This document shows, piece after piece, positions 36,228 to 44,964 of a stretch of 64,000 nt of DNA. Source of the DNA: Pseudofrankia inefficax (GTDB lineage Bacteria > Actinomycetota > Actinomycetes > Frankiales > Frankiaceae). Within the stretch, counting starts at the first letter, position 1. The number at the start of each line of letters is the position of its first letter. The notes beneath the pieces are model-generated. The model worked only from the letters and a program-made list of their open reading frames with translations. It made no database searches and had not been told where the DNA came from. Where the stretch lies: the NCBI RefSeq assembly GCF_000166135.1, contig NC_014666.1:2294001-2358000 (forward strand), read 5' to 3'. The position numbers were made by a program, and so were the translations under genes.

Positions 36228-36460
36228 CGGCGGTCCGCGTCGCGATCAGTGATGATCCGTTCGGGATCGAGCCGGGTCCCGGTGGCCTGCACGCGTGACC
36301 TCGCGCGGGCGATGACGTCCTCAGCCGTCGGCTGGGACGCGAGGTCGATGAGCTGGCGGAGCACGTACTCCTGCAGAGAGCGGCCGCTGCGAGCCGCGCG
36401 CGCGGCGAGCTCGTCGCGGATCTCCTCGGGGACGTTGCGGATGGTGAGTGCCACGACCAT
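36224..36460 (-). CDS. FitA/VapB-type ribbon-helix-helix antitoxin
   Basis: A 78-residue antitoxin. The N-terminal MVVALTIRNVPEEIRDELAA is a ribbon-helix-helix DNA-binding unit of the FitA type, followed by SLQEYVLRQLIDLA and a charged C-terminal tail that would wrap the PIN toxin. ATG 36460 was chosen at the start of the conserved domain; the longer frame gives sequence unlike the family. It likely autoregulates the pair from the AT-richer region upstream. Confidence 0.88.
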   Translation of the reverse strand: MVVALTIRNVPEEIRDELAARAARSGRSLQEYVLRQLIDLASQPTAEDVIARARSRVQATGTRLDPERIITDRDADRR

Positions 36461-36570
36461 GACTGCATTCTGCCAGCGAGGCCAGCGAAACGTCATCCGA
36501 TTGGCGCGGCGCCACTGAACGACTGGTGTGCTCCCTGTCATCCGGTGTCTCCCATGCGAACGTTGATATC

Positions 36571-36610
36571 TGATGGCTATGACAGTTAATTCTCAGACAC
36601 TGATGGCTAC
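36571..36610. repeat. Direct repeat TGATGGCTA with partial palindromes in an AT-richer spacer
   Basis: TGATGGCTA occurs at 36571-36579 and 36601-36609, 30 bp apart. AGACACTGATG at 36595-36605 is the exact reverse complement of 37432-37442 in the TetR/flavoprotein intergenic region. This short stretch is noticeably less GC-rich than its surroundings. It lies between the antitoxin and TetR genes and may hold the vapBC promoter. Confidence 0.45.
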
Positions 36611-36709
36611 GTCACTACCGTAGTGCACCTCGCCGCGCCGGACAAAGGGGGGCGGAGCGGCAGGTGGTCACCGCGAGAGCAAGCGCCGCGGCGTTGGCTC
36701 CGGGTGCGG

Positions 36710-37393
36710 CTAACCGGCTGGGGCGTAGGCGCGGACGAAGAGGCTGACGTTGGCGTGGAGCGCCGATTCGAGTTCTGGGGAGCCGAAGAGTGGGGGAGCG
36801 GCCAGGGCGAAGGTGCCGAGCTCGGTCATCTGCCACGAGGCGCCGGTGACCAGGGTGACGAACTGGCCGGCCGCGCGGGCCGGGTCGTCGATGGACAGCG
36901 CGCCGGCGTGGGCGAGGCGGGCCAGGCAGCCGATGAGCGCGGGCCAGACGGGCGTCGCCACGCGCTTCTGCCAGAGCGCCAGCAGCTTCGGATGGCGGGG
37001 GGCCTCGGTCTGGACGAGCAGCCGTAGCGACGCGGTGTCAGGGCTCGCGTAGACGTCGGTGATCCGGCGGGCCACCTCGTTGAGGTAGCGGGCAGCGTCG
37101 TCCACGCCGCCGACCCGGTCAGGGAAGGCGTGCGTCGTGCCGCGCAGCGCCTCGAGGTTCGCCGAGATCCGCTCGTCCACGACGGCGAGGAAGAGGGTCT
37201 CCTTGTCGCCGAAGTGGTTGTAGACGGTCTGGCGGGAGACGGGGGTGGCCGAGGCGATGTCGTCGAGGCTGGTCGCCGCGTAACCCTGCCCCGCGAAGAC
37301 CTCGAACGCGGCCCTCATGATCGCGTCGCGTTTCGCCTGTCGGCCGCGGCTCGGCGTCGTGACGGCACCCGCCGCGTCCGTGGCCACCGGCAC
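36710..37393 (-). CDS. TetR/AcrR-family transcriptional regulator
   Basis: A 227-residue repressor with the TetR HTH (GYAATSLDDIASATPVSRQTVYNHF) near residues 35-60 and an all-helical ligand domain with TEAPRHPKLLALWQKRV. It is divergent from the FAD oxidoreductase gene, with a perfect 7-3-7 palindrome between them, so it probably represses itself and that gene. GTG 37393. Ligand unknown. Confidence 0.87.
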   Translation of the reverse strand: MPVATDAAGAVTTPSRGRQAKRDAIMRAAFEVFAGQGYAATSLDDIASATPVSRQTVYNHFGDKETLFLAVVDERISANLEALRGTTHAFPDRVGGVDDAARYLNEVARRITDVYASPDTASLRLLVQTEAPRHPKLLALWQKRVATPVWPALIGCLARLAHAGALSIDDPARAAGQFVTLVTGASWQMTELGTFALAAPPLFGSPELESALHANVSLFVRAYAPAG

Positions 37394-37431
37394 AGGCTAC
37401 TCTCCTGGACTCATGCGCCCAGAAATTTGGA

Positions 37432-37468
37432 CATCAGTGTCTAGATTCATGGACGAGAGTGTCTCGTC
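37432..37468. promoter_or_regulatory. Inverted repeats between the TetR and FAD oxidoreductase genes
   Basis: GACGAGA-GTG-TCTCGTC (37452-37468) is a perfect 7-3-7 palindrome 36 bp before the oxidoreductase start. Next to it, CATCAGTGTCT (37432-37442) repeats, inverted, a sequence at 36595-36605. Position suits a TetR operator. Confidence 0.6.
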
Positions 37469-37504
37469 TGGGCGTTCCAGGTAGTCGACCAAGGAGAGGG
37501 AGAC

Positions 37505-39001
37505 GTGACTTCCCCGCAGGTTCCGCACACGGTGGTCATCGGCGCCGGGCCCGCCGGCCTGACCGCCGCCTTCCAGCTGGCCGCCCGCGACGCTGCCGTC
37601 ACGGTGTTCGAGGCCGACGACGTGGTCGGTGGCATCAGCCGGACCGTCGAGCGTGACGGTTGGCGGTTCGACATCGGAGGGCACCGGTTCTTCACAAAGG
37701 TCACCGCCGTCGACGCGCTGTGGCACGAGATCCTGCCCGCCGAGGATTTCCTGCTCCGGCCCCGGATGAGCCGGATCTATTACCAGGGAAAGCTCTACGA
37801 CTACCCGCTGCGGGCGATGAACGCGCTGCGCAATCTCGGGCCCGGGCAGGCGGCGCTCGCCATCGGCTCCTACGCTCGCGCCAGGCTGCACCCGCCCCGG
37901 GACCAGAGCAACTATGAGGCCTGGCTGGTCGCGCGTTTCGGGTGGCGGCTCTATCGCACGTTCTTCAAGACGTATACGGAGAAGCTCTGGGGAATGCCGG
38001 TCAGCGAGATGCCGGCGGACTGGGCGGCGCAGCGGGTGAAGAACCTCTCGCTGTCGTCCGCGATCGTCAACGCCGTGTTGCCGAGACGCAACCAGAAGGA
38101 CATCACCAGCCTGATCGAGGAGTTCCACTATCCGAAGTACGGCCCCGGCATGATGTGGGAGACGTGCCGCGACAAGGTCGAGGAGATGGGCGGCACCGTC
38201 ACGCTGAACACCGCCGTCACCGCGGTCCACCACGCGGACGGACGGGCCGTGGCCGTCACCGTCCGCTCGGGTGCCGGCGCGCCGACCCGCGTGCCGGCCG
38301 ACCATGTCATCTCCTCGACGCCGCTGTCGGCGCTGGTGCTGGGCATGGACCCACCGGCGCCGCCGGAGGTCGTCGCGGCGGCGAAGGACCTGCGTTACCG
38401 CGACTACCTGACCGTCGCCCTCGTCGTGCCCGCCGAGTTCAGCTTCCCGGACAACTGGATCTACATCCACGACCCGGGCGTGAAGGTCGGCCGCATTCAG
38501 AACTACGGCTCCTGGTCGCCCTACCTGGTCAAGGAGGGACGGACCTGCCTCGGCCTGGAGTTCTTCGTCTTCGAGGGGGACGACATGTGGTCGAAGCCGG
38601 ATGACGACCTGATCGCGCTCGCCACGGATGAGTTGGAACGGCTTGGCCTCGTGCGCCCTGGGGCGGTCGAACGGGGTTACGTCGTGCGGGTGCCGAAGGC
38701 GTACCCGACCTACGACCAGTTCTACCGGCGCAACGTCGAGGTCATGCGTGAATGGCTCGCCGAGAACGTCCCCAACGTTCACCCCGTCGGCCGTAACGGC
38801 ATGCACCGTTACAACAACGCCGACCATTCGATGCTGACCGCGATGCTGACCGTGGAGAACATCCTCGACGGCACCCGTCACGACGTCTGGACCGTCAACG
38901 TCGAGGAGGAGTACCACGAGCAGAAGAAATCCGGTGGCGGGCCGGGCGGCACCGGCCGTGACGCGCCGGTCCTTCCCCGCCGGGACCCTCGCCCGCGGTG
39001 A
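37505..39001 (+). CDS. NAD(P)/FAD-dependent oxidoreductase, UDP-galactopyranose-mutase-like
   Basis: A 498-residue flavoprotein. The FAD motif VVIGAGPAGLTAAFQLAAR is at the N-terminus, with GGISRT and DIGGHRFFTK just after, a pattern shared with UDP-galactopyranose mutase-like and amine-oxidase-like proteins. The later GMHRYNNADHSMLTAML is conserved in the actinobacterial branch. Substrate is not known; relatives often sit near cell-wall polysaccharide genes, but none is present here. GTG 37505 follows AAGGAGAGGGAG. It is divergent from a TetR gene that may control it. Confidence 0.85.
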   Translation: MTSPQVPHTVVIGAGPAGLTAAFQLAARDAAVTVFEADDVVGGISRTVERDGWRFDIGGHRFFTKVTAVDALWHEILPAEDFLLRPRMSRIYYQGKLYDYPLRAMNALRNLGPGQAALAIGSYARARLHPPRDQSNYEAWLVARFGWRLYRTFFKTYTEKLWGMPVSEMPADWAAQRVKNLSLSSAIVNAVLPRRNQKDITSLIEEFHYPKYGPGMMWETCRDKVEEMGGTVTLNTAVTAVHHADGRAVAVTVRSGAGAPTRVPADHVISSTPLSALVLGMDPPAPPEVVAAAKDLRYRDYLTVALVVPAEFSFPDNWIYIHDPGVKVGRIQNYGSWSPYLVKEGRTCLGLEFFVFEGDDMWSKPDDDLIALATDELERLGLVRPGAVERGYVVRVPKAYPTYDQFYRRNVEVMREWLAENVPNVHPVGRNGMHRYNNADHSMLTAMLTVENILDGTRHDVWTVNVEEEYHEQKKSGGGPGGTGRDAPVLPRRDPRPR

Positions 39002-39145
39002 CGACGCCGGGGTGGGGCCGCCTGAGTCCTGGTACCCGACCTGACGGGAGCGTGGGCGCGTCTGCCGGCCGGGATGGTCCGCGGGCGCGCCACGCCGGAG
39101 TGTGGTAGCGGAGCCAGCCGACGTGGTACCGCTAGCCTGCCCTCG

Positions 39146-40183
39146 ATGGTTACCGTGGGTAGTCGCCGTGGCCGGCTTGGGGTCATCCGTTCCCTCGCGG
39201 TGACGCTGGTCGCCGCCGGAGGCGTCGGGGTGGCCGGATTCGTCGGCCCGCCCGCGTCGGCGTCAACCCCGGCGGTGACGCTGCCATCCGGGGTGACGCT
39301 GCCGTCCGGGGTGACGCTGCCATCTGGGCTAATGCTGCCAGTCGGGGTGGGGGTGCCGGTGCCGGTGGCATCGGACGCGGGGCGGCTGCCGCCGTTCGGT
39401 CCGATCGGGCTGGAACGGGAGACCATCCCGCTCGGGACGCTCGACGTTCCCGGCTTCCTGACCACCGGGCCGCTCGTCGCCGCGCTCGACCAGGTGCCCG
39501 CCGGACCGGGCGAGCTCTACACGGTCGGCCGGCTGCAGGCGTACGGAATCCACACCCTCGACGGCAAGGTGAACATCAGGACCGCGATCGCCGAGATCGC
39601 CCACGTCGGGCCGACGAACGAGCTGGCGCCCTACCTGCCCGGCGTCGGGCATCTGGTCGTGGGCGACGGCTCCTGGGAGGCCATCCCTCCGGGCACCCCG
39701 GGCCTGCTGTACTCCCGGCCGCAGTACCGGATCGCGGTCTTCCCGTGGTTCGGCGCCGTGGAGGTGACCGCGCACGTCCCGGCCGCGCTGGCCCCACGCA
39801 CCGCCGTGCGCGGCCTCTTCACGGGCCTGAGCGCGGCCCAGCTCGCGCTGATCATCCATGCGATGTGGCCGAACGTGCTGCCGCCGCTGGTCACCTACGC
39901 GGCGAACGACCCGTGGCTCGGCCTGCTCGACCCGGGAGCGGCCGAGTGGCCCGGCGCGGACGTCGGGGTCAGCCTGCTCGACGTCGTCAAGCCGGCGCTC
40001 GGCCCGATCTTCCAGCCGATGCTGGCCTCGATGGCCGGCTCGGCTCCGGGTGGTCCGTCGCTCGACGCGCTCGGCCCGGCGCTGCTGTCCAAGCTCGCGC
40101 CGCTGTCGAGCACGCTCGGGCCGCTGCTGGGAAAGATCGGGCCGCTGTTGGCGCCGCGGGCCGCGTCGCCGGTCGCGAAGTGA
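39146..40183 (+). CDS. Secreted protein of unknown function with LPSG repeats
   Basis: A 345-residue exported protein I do not recognise. A basic start (GSRRGRLGVIRS) and hydrophobic core ending GPPASAS form a signal peptide. Four 6-residue repeats of VTLPSG type follow, then a ~230-residue globular part with TLDVPGFLTTGPLVAAL, GDGSWEAIPPGTPGLLYSR and AVEVTAHVPAALAP, and a helical, Leu/Gly/Pro-rich tail. ATG 39146 has TAGCCT seven bases upstream and no ribosome binding site, like fadE30, suggesting a leaderless mRNA. A terminator hairpin follows. Confidence 0.72.
   Translation: MVTVGSRRGRLGVIRSLAVTLVAAGGVGVAGFVGPPASASTPAVTLPSGVTLPSGVTLPSGLMLPVGVGVPVPVASDAGRLPPFGPIGLERETIPLGTLDVPGFLTTGPLVAALDQVPAGPGELYTVGRLQAYGIHTLDGKVNIRTAIAEIAHVGPTNELAPYLPGVGHLVVGDGSWEAIPPGTPGLLYSRPQYRIAVFPWFGAVEVTAHVPAALAPRTAVRGLFTGLSAAQLALIIHAMWPNVLPPLVTYAANDPWLGLLDPGAAEWPGADVGVSLLDVVKPALGPIFQPMLASMAGSAPGGPSLDALGPALLSKLAPLSSTLGPLLGKIGPLLAPRAASPVAK
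39275..39346. repeat. Four tandem 18-bp units in the secreted protein gene
   Basis: Units at 39275, 39293, 39311 and 39329. The first three begin GTGACGCTGCC and encode VTLPSG; the fourth is diverged (LMLPVG). They follow the signal peptide. Confidence 0.85.
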
Positions 40184-40198
40184 CTTCGGGAGGGCGTG

Positions 40199-40233
40199 CC
40201 GACGGCCCCGTGCCTGAGGCGCGGGGCCGTCGG
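40199..40233. terminator. 12-bp-stem hairpin between convergent genes
   Basis: CCGACGGCCCCG pairs with CGGGGCCGTCGG across an 11-base loop, between the secreted-protein gene and the StyA-type monooxygenase gene. Confidence 0.78.
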
Positions 40234-40246
40234 GCTGGCGAGCGGG

Positions 40247-41473
40247 CTAGACGCCGGCCAGGTAGGTGGCGGTCTTCGCCGGGTCCATGAACCACTCGAA
40301 GTAGTCCGGCGGGTTGTCGAAGCCGTTGACGAACCGGCGGGCGACCGCGTCCTTGGCCTGCGCGGTGCCCAGGATCTGCAGGACGTGCTCCGGCGGCGGC
40401 CCGAGCAGCGCGTTGGTCCACGTGGTGACGAACTGGGCGTAGGACCAGTAGGTCTCGAACGCCGTGGTCATCCACTCGCGGTCGAACGGCTTGTCGCCCT
40501 GGGCCAGGATGCTGTCCAGGTACGAGACGGCGCACTTGGCCGCGTTGTTCGAGCCCTGGCCGGTGATCGGGTCGTTGGCGACGACGACGTCGGCCATGCC
40601 GAGCACGAGGCCGCCCGACGGCAGCTCGCCGACCGGCTGGCGTACCACCGGGGTGTACCCGCCGGCCAGGGTCGCCCGCGCATCGGTGAGCTCCACGTCA
40701 GCGCAGCGCTCGTACTCCCACGGGACGTACGTCTTCACCAGGTCCAGCAGCCGGCGCAGGTGCTCGTCGGGGCCGGGCTGGTCGGCGAACACGTCCAGCG
40801 GCCCGCCGGGGACGCCTTCGAAGAACAGGATGTCGCAGTTCCCGCTCAGCGTGTACGACGGGATCACGAACAGCTCGCCGGCGCCGGGGGCGATGTTGAA
40901 CCGGACCCCCGGGCTGTCCGGGTGCTCCGGGCGCGGCGCGAGGCCGTGCACGTACGCCAGCGACAGCGCGCGCTGCGGGGCGGTGAACGGCGAGCGCTCC
41001 GGGTCCCGGTCGAACAGGCCGACCAGCTCGCCCTTGCCCGCCGCGACGACGACGAGGTCGTAGTGCGCGGTCAGCGAGTCCAGGTCGCCGGTGGTGACGC
41101 CGTGGATGATGAGCTTCCCGCCGCGCTGCTCGAACAGCTCGATCCAGCCGGCCATCTTCACCCGCTGGTCGATGGACTGGGCGTAGTGGTCGAGCTGGCC
41201 GAACCAGTCGAGCGCCCGGCTGCCGTCCGGGGCCAGCACGGAGACGCCGAGGCCGTCGATGTGGACGGCTTCGGCCTCCCAGAGGTTCAGCCCGTGGTCG
41301 CGCTCGCCCTGCAGCGAGGTGTGGAACATCGCCTGCGTCGACATGACCCGCCCGCCGCGGATCTCCTCCGGGGTCCGGGCCGACATCACGGTGACGTCGT
41401 ACTCGTTCTCCTGGAGCATCAGGGCGAGTTGCAGCCCGGACTGGCCAGCCCCGACGACCAGCACTTTACGCAT
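40247..41473 (-). CDS. StyA-type flavoprotein monooxygenase (styrene/indole monooxygenase family)
   Basis: A 408-residue single-component FAD monooxygenase fold related to styrene and indole monooxygenase oxygenase subunits. It begins KVLVVGAGQSGLQLALMLQ (Rossmann FAD motif), has TQAMFHTSLQGERDHGL and VVVAAGKGEL, and ends with the helical AQAKDAVARRFVNGFDNPP. It would need a flavin reductase, which is not in the window. Its start overlaps the stop of the conservon GTPase gene by 8 bp, so it belongs to the conservon operon. In Streptomyces conservons this place is often held by a P450 gene. Confidence 0.87.
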   Translation of the reverse strand: MRKVLVVGAGQSGLQLALMLQENEYDVTVMSARTPEEIRGGRVMSTQAMFHTSLQGERDHGLNLWEAEAVHIDGLGVSVLAPDGSRALDWFGQLDHYAQSIDQRVKMAGWIELFEQRGGKLIIHGVTTGDLDSLTAHYDLVVVAAGKGELVGLFDRDPERSPFTAPQRALSLAYVHGLAPRPEHPDSPGVRFNIAPGAGELFVIPSYTLSGNCDILFFEGVPGGPLDVFADQPGPDEHLRRLLDLVKTYVPWEYERCADVELTDARATLAGGYTPVVRQPVGELPSGGLVLGMADVVVANDPITGQGSNNAAKCAVSYLDSILAQGDKPFDREWMTTAFETYWSYAQFVTTWTNALLGPPPEHVLQILGTAQAKDAVARRFVNGFDNPPDYFEWFMDPAKTATYLAGV

Positions 41474-42119
41474 GTGTTCGTGCCTTTCTTAGCTCCGGCG
41501 TCTCGGTCAGCGACAACGTGTACAGCACGAGCTCACGCAGGGTTTGCACAGTGGACGCCGGATCGCGGGCGTCACAGGTGACCAGCGGTGTTCCCGGCCT
41601 GAGGGCCAGCGCGTCGCGCACCTCATCCAGGTCGTGCCAGAGCTCGCCGTCGAATCGGTTCACGGCGACGATGAAGGGCACGTCGGCGTCGTTCTCGAAA
41701 TAGTTGATCGCGGCGAACGACTGGTCGATCCGACGGGTGTCCACCAGGACGATGGCCCCCAGCGCGCCACGCGACAGGTCGTCCCACATGAACCAGAACC
41801 GCGCCTGCCCCGGTGTGCCGAACAGGTAGAGGACGAGGTCGGAGTACAGCGTGATCCGGCCGAAGTCCATCGCGACCGTGGTCGTCAGCTTCCCGTTCGG
41901 CGGCAGGTCGTCGACCCGCTCGCTCGCCTCGGTCATCCACGCCTCGGTGTTGATCGGCGGGACCTCGGACACAGAGCCGACGAAGGTGGTCTTCCCGACC
42001 CCGAAGCCGCCCGCGACGACGATCTTCGCCGAGATGGTGAGCGTGCCGGAAGAACCGCCGTCGCCCGGTAGGCCACCCTGATACGACCCGTTCAGCTGGC
42101 TCATCTCGGCAGGGCTCAC
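41466..42119 (-). CDS. Conservon GTP-binding protein (CvnD-like, DUF258/Ras-like)
   Basis: A 217-residue small GTPase of the bacterial MglA/CvnD group. The P-loop is GGFGVGKTTFVGSVSE, with GTPGQARFWFMWDDL as the switch II/G3 region and VAVNRFDG as the NKxD-like G4 motif (here N-R-F-D). CvnD proteins act with roadblock partner CvnB in signalling from a membrane kinase-like CvnA. GTG 42119 or ATG 42104 starts it. Last signalling gene of the conservon, coupled to the monooxygenase gene. Confidence 0.92.
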   Translation of the reverse strand: MSPAEMSQLNGSYQGGLPGDGGSSGTLTISAKIVVAGGFGVGKTTFVGSVSEVPPINTEAWMTEASERVDDLPPNGKLTTTVAMDFGRITLYSDLVLYLFGTPGQARFWFMWDDLSRGALGAIVLVDTRRIDQSFAAINYFENDADVPFIVAVNRFDGELWHDLDEVRDALALRPGTPLVTCDARDPASTVQTLRELVLYTLSLTETPELRKARTHA

Positions 42120-42244
42120 GTCCGTGTTCCTAGTTTCATGGCGCCTGATTTCCTGGCGTGGGTCTGGAAGTGGCTCTCGCGCGGTGGCCGGACCGGCCCG
42201 GGAGATTCCATGAGACGGTACTCCGGTGATCCGCCCGACGCTTC

Positions 42245-42661
42245 TCAGACGGGAAGTTCCCGCAGGCCCCTGAGGATTCGCTCCAGCACGTTGCGGTCAT
42301 CCCGGAACGCGTGTGCCGTCGGATGGATGAGCACGGCGCCCTGTGTCGCCAGGTCGCTGATCAGCACACGGACCACCCCTAGCGGAATGGAAAGCAGCGC
42401 GGACAGCTCGGCGATCGACATCTGCCCGCGGGCGCGCTCGTAGAGCGCCTTCGACTCCGGCATGAGCGCCTCGCTCAGCATCGGGTCATAGCGCGGGACG
42501 GACACGAGGGTCTCCACCAGCAGGTGATAGCGCGACCGGGTGCGCCCGCCCGTCAGCGCGTAGGGGCGGACCCGCTTGCTGCGAGCCGTGTGCGCCGGCT
42601 TGGCCCGCGGCTCCTCCCCCTTCACCTGCGGCTCCTGTCCCTTGATCACCTGGGGCACCAT
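42245..42661 (-). CDS. Conservon DUF742 protein (CvnC-like)
   Basis: A 138-residue DUF742 protein. The core VRPYALTGGRTRSRYHLLVE and the winged-helix-like IAELSALLSIPLGVVRVLIS with ATQGAVLIH are typical. A Lys/Glu-rich lead of about 30 residues precedes it. ATG 42661 is six bases after AGAGG; GTG three bases earlier is also possible. Third gene of the conservon. Confidence 0.92.
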   Translation of the reverse strand: MVPQVIKGQEPQVKGEEPRAKPAHTARSKRVRPYALTGGRTRSRYHLLVETLVSVPRYDPMLSEALMPESKALYERARGQMSIAELSALLSIPLGVVRVLISDLATQGAVLIHPTAHAFRDDRNVLERILRGLRELPV

Positions 42662-42739
42662 CACGATCCTCTGGTCGTCTCGACGCGAGCGGCCTGGCGG
42701 GGCTGTGTCACCGGGACGGCGTCGGTCACTGGGACGGGG

Positions 42740-43183
42740 TCAGCCACTGGGACGGCGCCCGACCAGCACCCGCCGCAGGTCCGCGCGCAGCTCGGGGGTG
42801 AGGGCGTGCCCGGCGTGCATCACGAACTGGGTCATCTCGTAGGCGACGACCTTCATGTCGCAGTCGGGGCTGGTGAGCACGGCCAGGCCCGCGCCGGCGT
42901 CGATCCCCATGAACAGGAAGTAGCCCTGGGAGAGCCGCACGATGATCTGTTCGCAGGTGCCCTTGCCGAACAGGGCCGCGCTGTTGCGGGCCAGGCTGAG
43001 CATCCCGCTGGCGATCGCGGCGAGCCGCTCGGCCTCCTCGGTGGTCATCTCCTGGGACGAGGTCAGCGAGAGCCCGTCCGACGACATGATCAACGCGTGG
43101 GTGACGCCGTGCACCTTGCGGACGAAGTCGTCGATCAGCCAGGTGAAGTCGGTTTCGGGGTGGCCGGTGTGCTCCTGGGTCAC
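42740..43183 (-). CDS. Conservon roadblock/LC7-domain protein (CvnB-like)
   Basis: A 147-residue roadblock protein. FTWLIDDFVRKVHGVTHALI, SSDGLSLTSSQEMT, ERLAAIASGMLSLARNSAALF and GYFLFMGIDAGAGLAVL are characteristic. Roadblock proteins regulate the partner GTPase. GTG 43183 is nine bases after the end of the CvnA-like gene. Confidence 0.93.
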   Translation of the reverse strand: MTQEHTGHPETDFTWLIDDFVRKVHGVTHALIMSSDGLSLTSSQEMTTEEAERLAAIASGMLSLARNSAALFGKGTCEQIIVRLSQGYFLFMGIDAGAGLAVLTSPDCDMKVVAYEMTQFVMHAGHALTPELRADLRRVLVGRRPSG

Positions 43184-43191
43184 GTGGGTCC

Positions 43192-44478
43192 TCAGTCCGC
43201 TCGCCGCTCGTCGCGGGCGGCGCGCTCGCCCTCGGAGAACGCGCCCAGATCCGCCAGTAGTTGCTTGTGGCCGACCGTCGGATCGACGGCCTCGGCCGCG
43301 CCCTCGGGTGCGCCCGTTCCCGCGCGCGCCGCGGTGCGCGCGCCGATGGCGTCCCCGTAGGTGTCCCGCAGGCTGTGCGACACCCGCCGCGGCAGGCCGC
43401 TCGCGGTGGTGCCGGCCGACGCCGCCGCCGGCGGCGGGCTCGCCGGCGCCGGCTCGGCGCGCCGGGCGGGCAGCCGCCCCGCCCCCCGCGTGCCGGCGGC
43501 GGGCCGTGAGCCATTCCCGTTCAGCGCGGCGCTCACCATTCGATCCTCGACGTCCCCCGACTGCCTGGGGCCGTCGGCGCCCGCCGGAACCGAGACGGTC
43601 TGCAGCCCCGACCAGCCGGCGTCCGGCAGCTCGCAGACCAGCGGCGCGGGCAGCAGCACCGAGCCGGTGGTGCCGTGCGGATGCCGATGGTCCAGCCACA
43701 CCTTGATGCCGTGCCGGGTGGCGAGGCGGCGGACCACGGCGAGCCCCATGTGCCGGACCGCGTCGTCGTCGAGCACGGGGTCGGCCGTGAGCCGCTGGTT
43801 GATCTGGCGCAGCCGCTCGGCCGGCAGCCCGATGCCCTCGTCCTCGATCCGCAGCAGCGCGCTGCCGGTCTCGGTGAGGTGGGCACCGACCCGCACCGGC
43901 GAGTGCGGGGGCGACGACTTCGTCGCGTTGTCGAGCAGCTCCGCGAGCAGGCGGCTGACGTCCTCGGCGGCGAACCCGACGACCCCGAGGTTGACCACCC
44001 GCCCGACGGTGACCCGCTGATAGTGGTCGATCGACGACATCGCGCCGCGGATCACGTCGACCAGCGAGGAGGTCTGCGACCCCTGCTCGCCCGCGTCCCG
44101 GCCGGCGAGCACCCGCAGGTTCTCGGCGTTGCGGCGCAGCCGGGCGGCGAGATGGTCGAGCCGGTAGAGCTCGGCCAGCCGGTCGGCGTCCTCCTCGCGC
44201 GACTCCATCTCCTCCAGCTGCGCGAGCAGCGTGTCGACCAGGTTGAGATCCCGCAGCGCGAGGTCGGCGCAGATCGCCGACAGGGCCTCCTCCGCCGGGC
44301 TGGGCGTCGCCGCCGCGCGGACGCCTGGCACCCGCGAGCCCGCGGGCGGCTGTGTCCGGACGGATCGCGCGGGCGTCGAGCGGGTCGGCGGTGGCGCGAG
44401 CAGCTGCGCGGCCGCCTCGCGCGAGCCGCCCAGCAGCGCACGTGACCGGTTCAGGAGTTCCCGAGCGCGCGTCGTCAT
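43192..44478 (-). CDS. Conservon histidine-kinase-like ATPase (CvnA-like), soluble form
   Basis: A 428-residue protein. A DHp-like segment YRLDHLAARLRRNAENLRVL precedes the HATPase domain with ELLDNATKSSPP (N box), IEDEGIGLP (G1) and MGLAVVRRLATRHGI (G2). The first ~80 residues are polar and Pro-rich, with no membrane helices or sensor domain, whereas CvnA proteins generally have a membrane-spanning sensor half. The last ~130 residues are disordered Ala/Pro/Arg-rich. ATG 44478. First gene of the conservon; it seems to be a cytoplasmic variant. Confidence 0.88.
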   Translation of the reverse strand: MTTRARELLNRSRALLGGSREAAAQLLAPPPTRSTPARSVRTQPPAGSRVPGVRAAATPSPAEEALSAICADLALRDLNLVDTLLAQLEEMESREEDADRLAELYRLDHLAARLRRNAENLRVLAGRDAGEQGSQTSSLVDVIRGAMSSIDHYQRVTVGRVVNLGVVGFAAEDVSRLLAELLDNATKSSPPHSPVRVGAHLTETGSALLRIEDEGIGLPAERLRQINQRLTADPVLDDDAVRHMGLAVVRRLATRHGIKVWLDHRHPHGTTGSVLLPAPLVCELPDAGWSGLQTVSVPAGADGPRQSGDVEDRMVSAALNGNGSRPAAGTRGAGRLPARRAEPAPASPPPAAASAGTTASGLPRRVSHSLRDTYGDAIGARTAARAGTGAPEGAAEAVDPTVGHKQLLADLGAFSEGERAARDERRAD

Positions 44479-44964
44479 ACCAGCCTGGATGCTCCTCGTC
44501 GTGCGGGGCTTTTTTCCACGCGGACCGGTGGGCGGCCGGTGTGGCACAAGCGGACGCGTCACACCGGGGAGTCGCCTCCCGGCCCGGTCGCTCGCTGGCC
44601 TCGCCGACTTTCCGCCGGTGTTGACGATCCGGAGATTCGCGGTCCGCGGGGGCGTTCAGGGCCGCTATCTGGGGATTGCCGTCCAACATGGGGTGGTTTG
44701 AGCGTACCGTCCCGGCCGCACCGCGTATCGCGGGCAGCCGGAGGACCACGCGAGGCAACACTCGCTGTAATCAGCCGCGGCTCGCGGGCCGGGTCGGCTC
44801 CGAACAGTCAACCCGCGCTGGCTGACAACTCCAGCACGACGAGCAGCCCCCGGCGTGACTTTCGGGCCAAAAGCGAGAGGAGAAGGTCCCGAGCCTGGGC
44901 GTGGAAAAGCTCACCGCTCGAGCTTCGGCCCAAAGGCGCCTCTACAGCCGGTAGCCGGCCTCGG
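44479..44964. other. Intergenic stretch upstream of the conservon
   Basis: About 490 bp without a convincing gene. It should hold the conservon promoter. A short imperfect repeat (TTCGGGCCAAAAGCG near 44870; TTCGGCCCAAAGGCG near 44925) is visible. Nothing else is recognised. Confidence 0.5.
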
